NCBI RefSeq assembly: GCF_003012735.1
Contig: NZ_PXYI01000001.1
Coordinates: 744,001-808,000, forward strand
Direction of reading: 5' to 3'
Length of the DNA: 64,000 nt
From: Allosphingosinicella deserti
GTDB lineage: Bacteria > Pseudomonadota > Alphaproteobacteria > Sphingomonadales > Sphingomonadaceae
Below, piece after piece: positions 61,085 to 64,000 of the stretch. The position numbers and the translations under genes are program-made. A model generated the notes under the pieces. It did not search any database and had not been told where the DNA came from. It was given only the letters and a program-made list of their open reading frames with translations. How positions within the stretch are numbered: position 1 is the stretch's first letter; every line of letters begins with the position of its first letter.

Positions 61085-61110
61085 TTCGCTGAAGAGAGGC
61101 GGGAAGTTAC
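61085..61110 (-). promoter_or_regulatory. SigF-type promoter (GTAACT-N16-CGAA)
   Basis: Complement of AGTTAC at 61105-61110 and TTCG at 61085-61088, with 16 bases between. It lies between the EmrA-like stop (61127) and the 45-residue ORF start (61058). Confidence 0.6.
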
Positions 61111-61126
61111 GCCGAATGTGCCAGGA

Positions 61127-62173
61127 TCAGCGACGAAGACGCACTTGCCAATGGCGAGCAGTTTCGCCGCGGGCGACGCGCGCGGACATGCCTGGACGAA
61201 GCTCGTCCACTCCCGGCTGGCCTCCGGGAACCGCGATCCTGATCGGTATGCGCTGCACGATGCGCGTGAAATTGCCTGAGGCGTTGTCCGGCGGGAGCAG
61301 TGCGAACTGAGCTCCGCTGGCAGGCGACAGGCTGTCAACGCGGCCCGCAAGGGCCCGGCCCGGCTGCGAATCCACCAAAATCGTGACCGGCTCGCCAGCC
61401 CGGATTCCCTGCAGCTCCGTTTCCTTGAAGTTGGCGACGATCCACACCTCCCGCGCGACAAGCGCAATCAGCGAGGTTCCAGGACGCACATACTGGCCCT
61501 TGCGCACCTGACGCTCAGCAACCCGGCCATCGGCGGGTGCCCGCACGATCGTACTCTCGAGGTCGAGCTCGGCCAAGCGCAGCTCGGCCTCGGCGGCTTC
61601 CACCTCGGCGACGAGCTGTAGGCGCTGGCTTGCAATCACATCATATTGATCGCGTGAAGCGGTCAGCGCCGCCTCGGCACCGGAGACGCCAGCGAGCGCC
61701 TTCTCGCTGTCGGCGGCGGCGTCGTCGCCGCGCGCCGTCGTGACCCAGCCGTCCCGTCGCAGCACCTGGATCCGCGCAAGCTCTCTTCCCGATCGGTCGA
61801 CTTCTGCGCCTGCGCTCCGCACCGCCGCGCGAGCCTGCCCGATGTTCGCCCGCTGCAGCTCGAGGCTGCGATCGTGTCGGACGATCGCGGCGCGCCGCGC
61901 GGCAAGCGCGGCGCGTGCCCGGTCAGCACGCGCCCCATATTCGCGGTCATCAAGGCGGAACAGGATATCCCCCGCGCGGACCTGCTGATTGTCGGCGACG
62001 AGCACGTCTTCGATGAGCCCGGGGACTTTGGTGCTGATCGGCGTGACGTCGCCACGGACATAAGCGTTGTCCGTTCCGCCGGCATGGCCGGCGCCGACGA
62101 GCCGATAGGCCGTTCCAGCGAATATGAGGATGGCGAGCAGCAGAGCCGCAGCGGCGGATTTCGAGAGTGTCAT
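61127..62173 (-). CDS. HlyD/EmrA-family membrane fusion protein
   Basis: A 348-residue inner-membrane-anchored adaptor of a type with one N-terminal membrane helix (AAAALLLAILIFAGTAYRLV). The lipoyl/barrel-sandwich half reads GDVTPISTKVPGLIEDVLVA, DNQQVRAGDILFRLDDREYG; a long helical hairpin (about 80-190) follows; the second half is LESTIVRAPADGRVAERQVR, and a beta barrel ends the protein. It overlaps the EmrB-like gene by four bases (ATGA at 62170-62173). Together they form an EmrAB-type efflux unit. No outer-membrane factor gene is in the window. Confidence 0.93.
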   Translation of the reverse strand: MTLSKSAAAALLLAILIFAGTAYRLVGAGHAGGTDNAYVRGDVTPISTKVPGLIEDVLVADNQQVRAGDILFRLDDREYGARADRARAALAARRAAIVRHDRSLELQRANIGQARAAVRSAGAEVDRSGRELARIQVLRRDGWVTTARGDDAAADSEKALAGVSGAEAALTASRDQYDVIASQRLQLVAEVEAAEAELRLAELDLESTIVRAPADGRVAERQVRKGQYVRPGTSLIALVAREVWIVANFKETELQGIRAGEPVTILVDSQPGRALAGRVDSLSPASGAQFALLPPDNASGNFTRIVQRIPIRIAVPGGQPGVDELRPGMSARVARGETARHWQVRLRR

Positions 62174-63756
62174 CGGGAGCCTCGCGTCGGGTGAGGGAGG
62201 GAAGGGGATTGAAGCAGCAGGACGCCGGCGGCGCTGACGATGAGCAGGCCACCGGCGACCAGCAAGCCGTCCTCGAAGGAAAGCACCCAGGCTTCGCGGC
62301 GAAGCGCGTCAGCCACGGTCGCGAGGGTGCGCACGGCGGCGATCGCATCGTCGCCAATGCGCGATGTGAGTTGCGCGGCGAAACTCTCGAGCGGCTCCGG
62401 ATGGGGGCCGTAAGCGGCCGCGCTCTCCGCGCGCGCGCCGAGATGAAATCTTTGTCTTTGCGTCACGAATTCGGTGGCGAGCGCTACCCCGATGTTCGTC
62501 CCGCCGAGCGTGGTCGCGTTGAACAGGAGCGATGCCGTCGGACCGTCGGCGGGCTTCAGCTGGATACCGCCGGCAATGAGGTTCGGCACCAGGAACAGCG
62601 TCTGGCCGGCACCGGCCAAGGCCATGGCGAGCCGGAAGTCGTCGGCGCCCGTTTCTGACGTGACACCGGCGGCAAGCACCGCAGCAAGCCCGAACAGGAC
62701 CAGCCCGGAGGCAATGATCAGGCGGCCGTCGATCCGCCCGAGCAGCCACCAGGCGAGCGGGTAAACGAGCAATTGCGGCACGGCAGCCCAGAGGTAGAGC
62801 TGCCCAAGCTCGAGTGGGCGATAGCCCTGCACCAGGATCAGGAATTGCGGGACGAGGAACGCCGTGGTCGCGAAACCAACGCGAAAGAGGAGGTTCAGCG
62901 TGATCGGCACGGCGAAGCTTCGCCGGGCGAGGAGGTCCAGGCTCAGTAGTGGCGCTGGCGATCGCCACAGGGTCAGGAGGAAACCGGCCCAGGCACCCGC
63001 GCCGGTCGCCATTGCCCAACCAATGACAGGACTGTCGAGCCAGTCGCGGCGCGTGCCCTGGCCGAGCACCAGCAGGGTTGAGGCGAGGGCGGCGCAGAGC
63101 AGCAGCAACGAGATCCAGTCTCGTCGAAGGGCCGGCCAAGCAATCGGCGTCCGTGGCACCAGCAGGATCGCGAAAATCGCCACAAGGCCGCCGCCGGCTG
63201 CCTGGAAGTGGAACAAGGCTTCCCAGCCGAGGCTGTCTTCGAGCAACCCGGCGAGAGGGGGCCCGAGGCTGGTGGGCAGGATCAGGATGATCGCGAGCAG
63301 TGACAACCCAAATCGAAGGCGAGGTCCCGACATCGTCATGAACGTCGCCACGAACGCCATCGGCCCGAACCCGCCGGCTGCAAAACCCTGCAGGGTCCGC
63401 ACGGCGATCATCCAGGGCAGCGGCGGAGCAGCGGCTGCGGCCACTGCGGTCATCGCAAAGAGCAGGGCGCTTGCCGCCATGTATCGGCCGAGGCCGAAGG
63501 CAGCGAGGAGCGGCGAGGCGAAGACGACCCCGGAGAAGAGACCCATCGAATAGTGGGTGACCAACCACGAGCCTTCGTCCGCCGATGCGCCGACCCTTCC
63601 CGCGATGTCGGCGATGTTGAACGGCACGAGTTGGCCCGAAAGGTTGACGACAAGCGACGCGGCCAGCGCAGTTGCGAGCAACAGCCTGCGATCCGGCGGC
63701 ATCGGCTCGGCCGCGCCGTTTGCTACACGCGGTTCTGGAGCGATATCCGTCACCAT
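62170..63756 (-). CDS. MFS drug exporter, DHA2 (EmrB-like) family
   Basis: A 528-residue exporter with 14 predicted membrane helices. It begins VTDIAPEPRVANGA, then LATALAASLVVNLSGQLVPF and the motif-like GSWLVTHYSMGLFSGVVF that places it in the DHA2 group. The FGPMAFVATFMTMSGPRLRF segment and conserved Arg in helix 4 region are present. Coupled by ATGA overlap to the adaptor. Substrate unknown. No regulator gene is visible before the window end. Confidence 0.92.
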   Translation of the reverse strand: MVTDIAPEPRVANGAAEPMPPDRRLLLATALAASLVVNLSGQLVPFNIADIAGRVGASADEGSWLVTHYSMGLFSGVVFASPLLAAFGLGRYMAASALLFAMTAVAAAAAPPLPWMIAVRTLQGFAAGGFGPMAFVATFMTMSGPRLRFGLSLLAIILILPTSLGPPLAGLLEDSLGWEALFHFQAAGGGLVAIFAILLVPRTPIAWPALRRDWISLLLLCAALASTLLVLGQGTRRDWLDSPVIGWAMATGAGAWAGFLLTLWRSPAPLLSLDLLARRSFAVPITLNLLFRVGFATTAFLVPQFLILVQGYRPLELGQLYLWAAVPQLLVYPLAWWLLGRIDGRLIIASGLVLFGLAAVLAAGVTSETGADDFRLAMALAGAGQTLFLVPNLIAGGIQLKPADGPTASLLFNATTLGGTNIGVALATEFVTQRQRFHLGARAESAAAYGPHPEPLESFAAQLTSRIGDDAIAAVRTLATVADALRREAWVLSFEDGLLVAGGLLIVSAAGVLLLQSPSLPHPTRGSR

Positions 63757-64000
63757 GGGGCGCTGAGCCCGATCTTAACCGCGCTTGTGCCGTTTCCGGT
63801 GCGCGCGCACCGCGCAATCGCTGGCGTGGCGAACAGAGCGAGCGCGGCCGGTTCGTTCCCCCACGCGCGCGTTCGGGACGCAGTCTTCACGCGGGAGAAG
63901 CCAAACTCCCGGGTCTCGCCGAGGAGATGAGCCGACGCGATGCTCGCCGACAAAAGCGACAGGGATAGGACGAGATGCCGCAGATGTGCAGCTAAATGGG
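63757..64000. other. Upstream region of the efflux operon, window end
   Basis: 244 bases that should hold the promoter of the EmrB-like gene. No clear gene or operator is seen; short ORFs on both strands look like chance. No SigF-type site was found here. Confidence 0.4.

Noticed and set aside
1-64000. CRISPR arrays or prophage
   Set aside because: No series of regularly spaced direct repeats and no phage structural, lysis or integrase genes were noticed; the only mobile element seen is the IS3 copy.

Overview
The window looks like a chromosomal segment of an alphaproteobacterium of the sphingomonad type. This rests on high G+C, the style of its TonB-dependent receptor and RND pump, a FixL/FixJ-like pair, and a sigma factor paired with an NrsF-family (DUF1109) anti-sigma factor. 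The genus is an inference. The left end cuts an Old Yellow Enzyme gene.

Layout. 0-4.2 kb: Old Yellow Enzyme, an NTF2-like protein, and a three-part cNMP/glutaredoxin-fold/thioredoxin-reductase-like fusion translationally coupled to a UBP zinc-finger protein. 4.4-10.3 kb: a complete RND efflux operon (adaptor, pump, outer-membrane factor). 10.5-21.2 kb: a CPA2 antiporter, an SDR, response regulators, a divergent histidine kinase/FixJ pair, an SMP-30 protein, an M48 membrane protease and a pirin. 21.8-31.6 kb: a catabolic island, visibly less G+C-rich than its flanks, with a decayed sugar isomerase, a GH3 glycosidase, a TonB receptor, a LysR regulator, a class III CoA-transferase, an HMG-CoA-lyase-type enzyme and an MFS carrier. 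Two near-identical dyads (TTCGyG-N3-CrCGAA) lie beside the LysR gene. 31.8-33.0 kb: an IS3-family element with a broken orfB that truncates its right-hand neighbour. 33-36 kb: hypothetical genes. 36.3-44.5 kb: a PAS/degenerate-receiver/LuxR regulator divergent from an eight-gene cluster with two paralogous zinc alcohol dehydrogenases, an ion channel, small proteins and an aldo/keto reductase.

45-61 kb is the most interesting part. An ECF sigma factor and its NrsF-like membrane anti-sigma factor sit inside a compact set of stress-type genes: exported hydrolase, OsmC, Ohr, three SDRs (two lacking catalytic residues), tautomerase, nitronate monooxygenase, CDP-alcohol phosphatidyltransferase, TVP38-type membrane protein, flavin disulfide reductase, an exported crotonase-fold protein and an overlooked 45-residue ORF. 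By eye I found nine promoter-like sites of the form GTAAC(C/G/T)-N16/17-(CGAA/CGTA/AGAA). Each lies just upstream of a transcription unit in this region and on the correct strand, and the pattern matches the published Caulobacter SigF motif. I read the region as a self-contained, locally clustered SigF-NrsF regulon. A decayed tRNA-like sequence stands at its left edge.

61.1-63.8 kb holds an EmrAB-type efflux pair. No rRNA, intact tRNA, CRISPR array or replication origin was seen.
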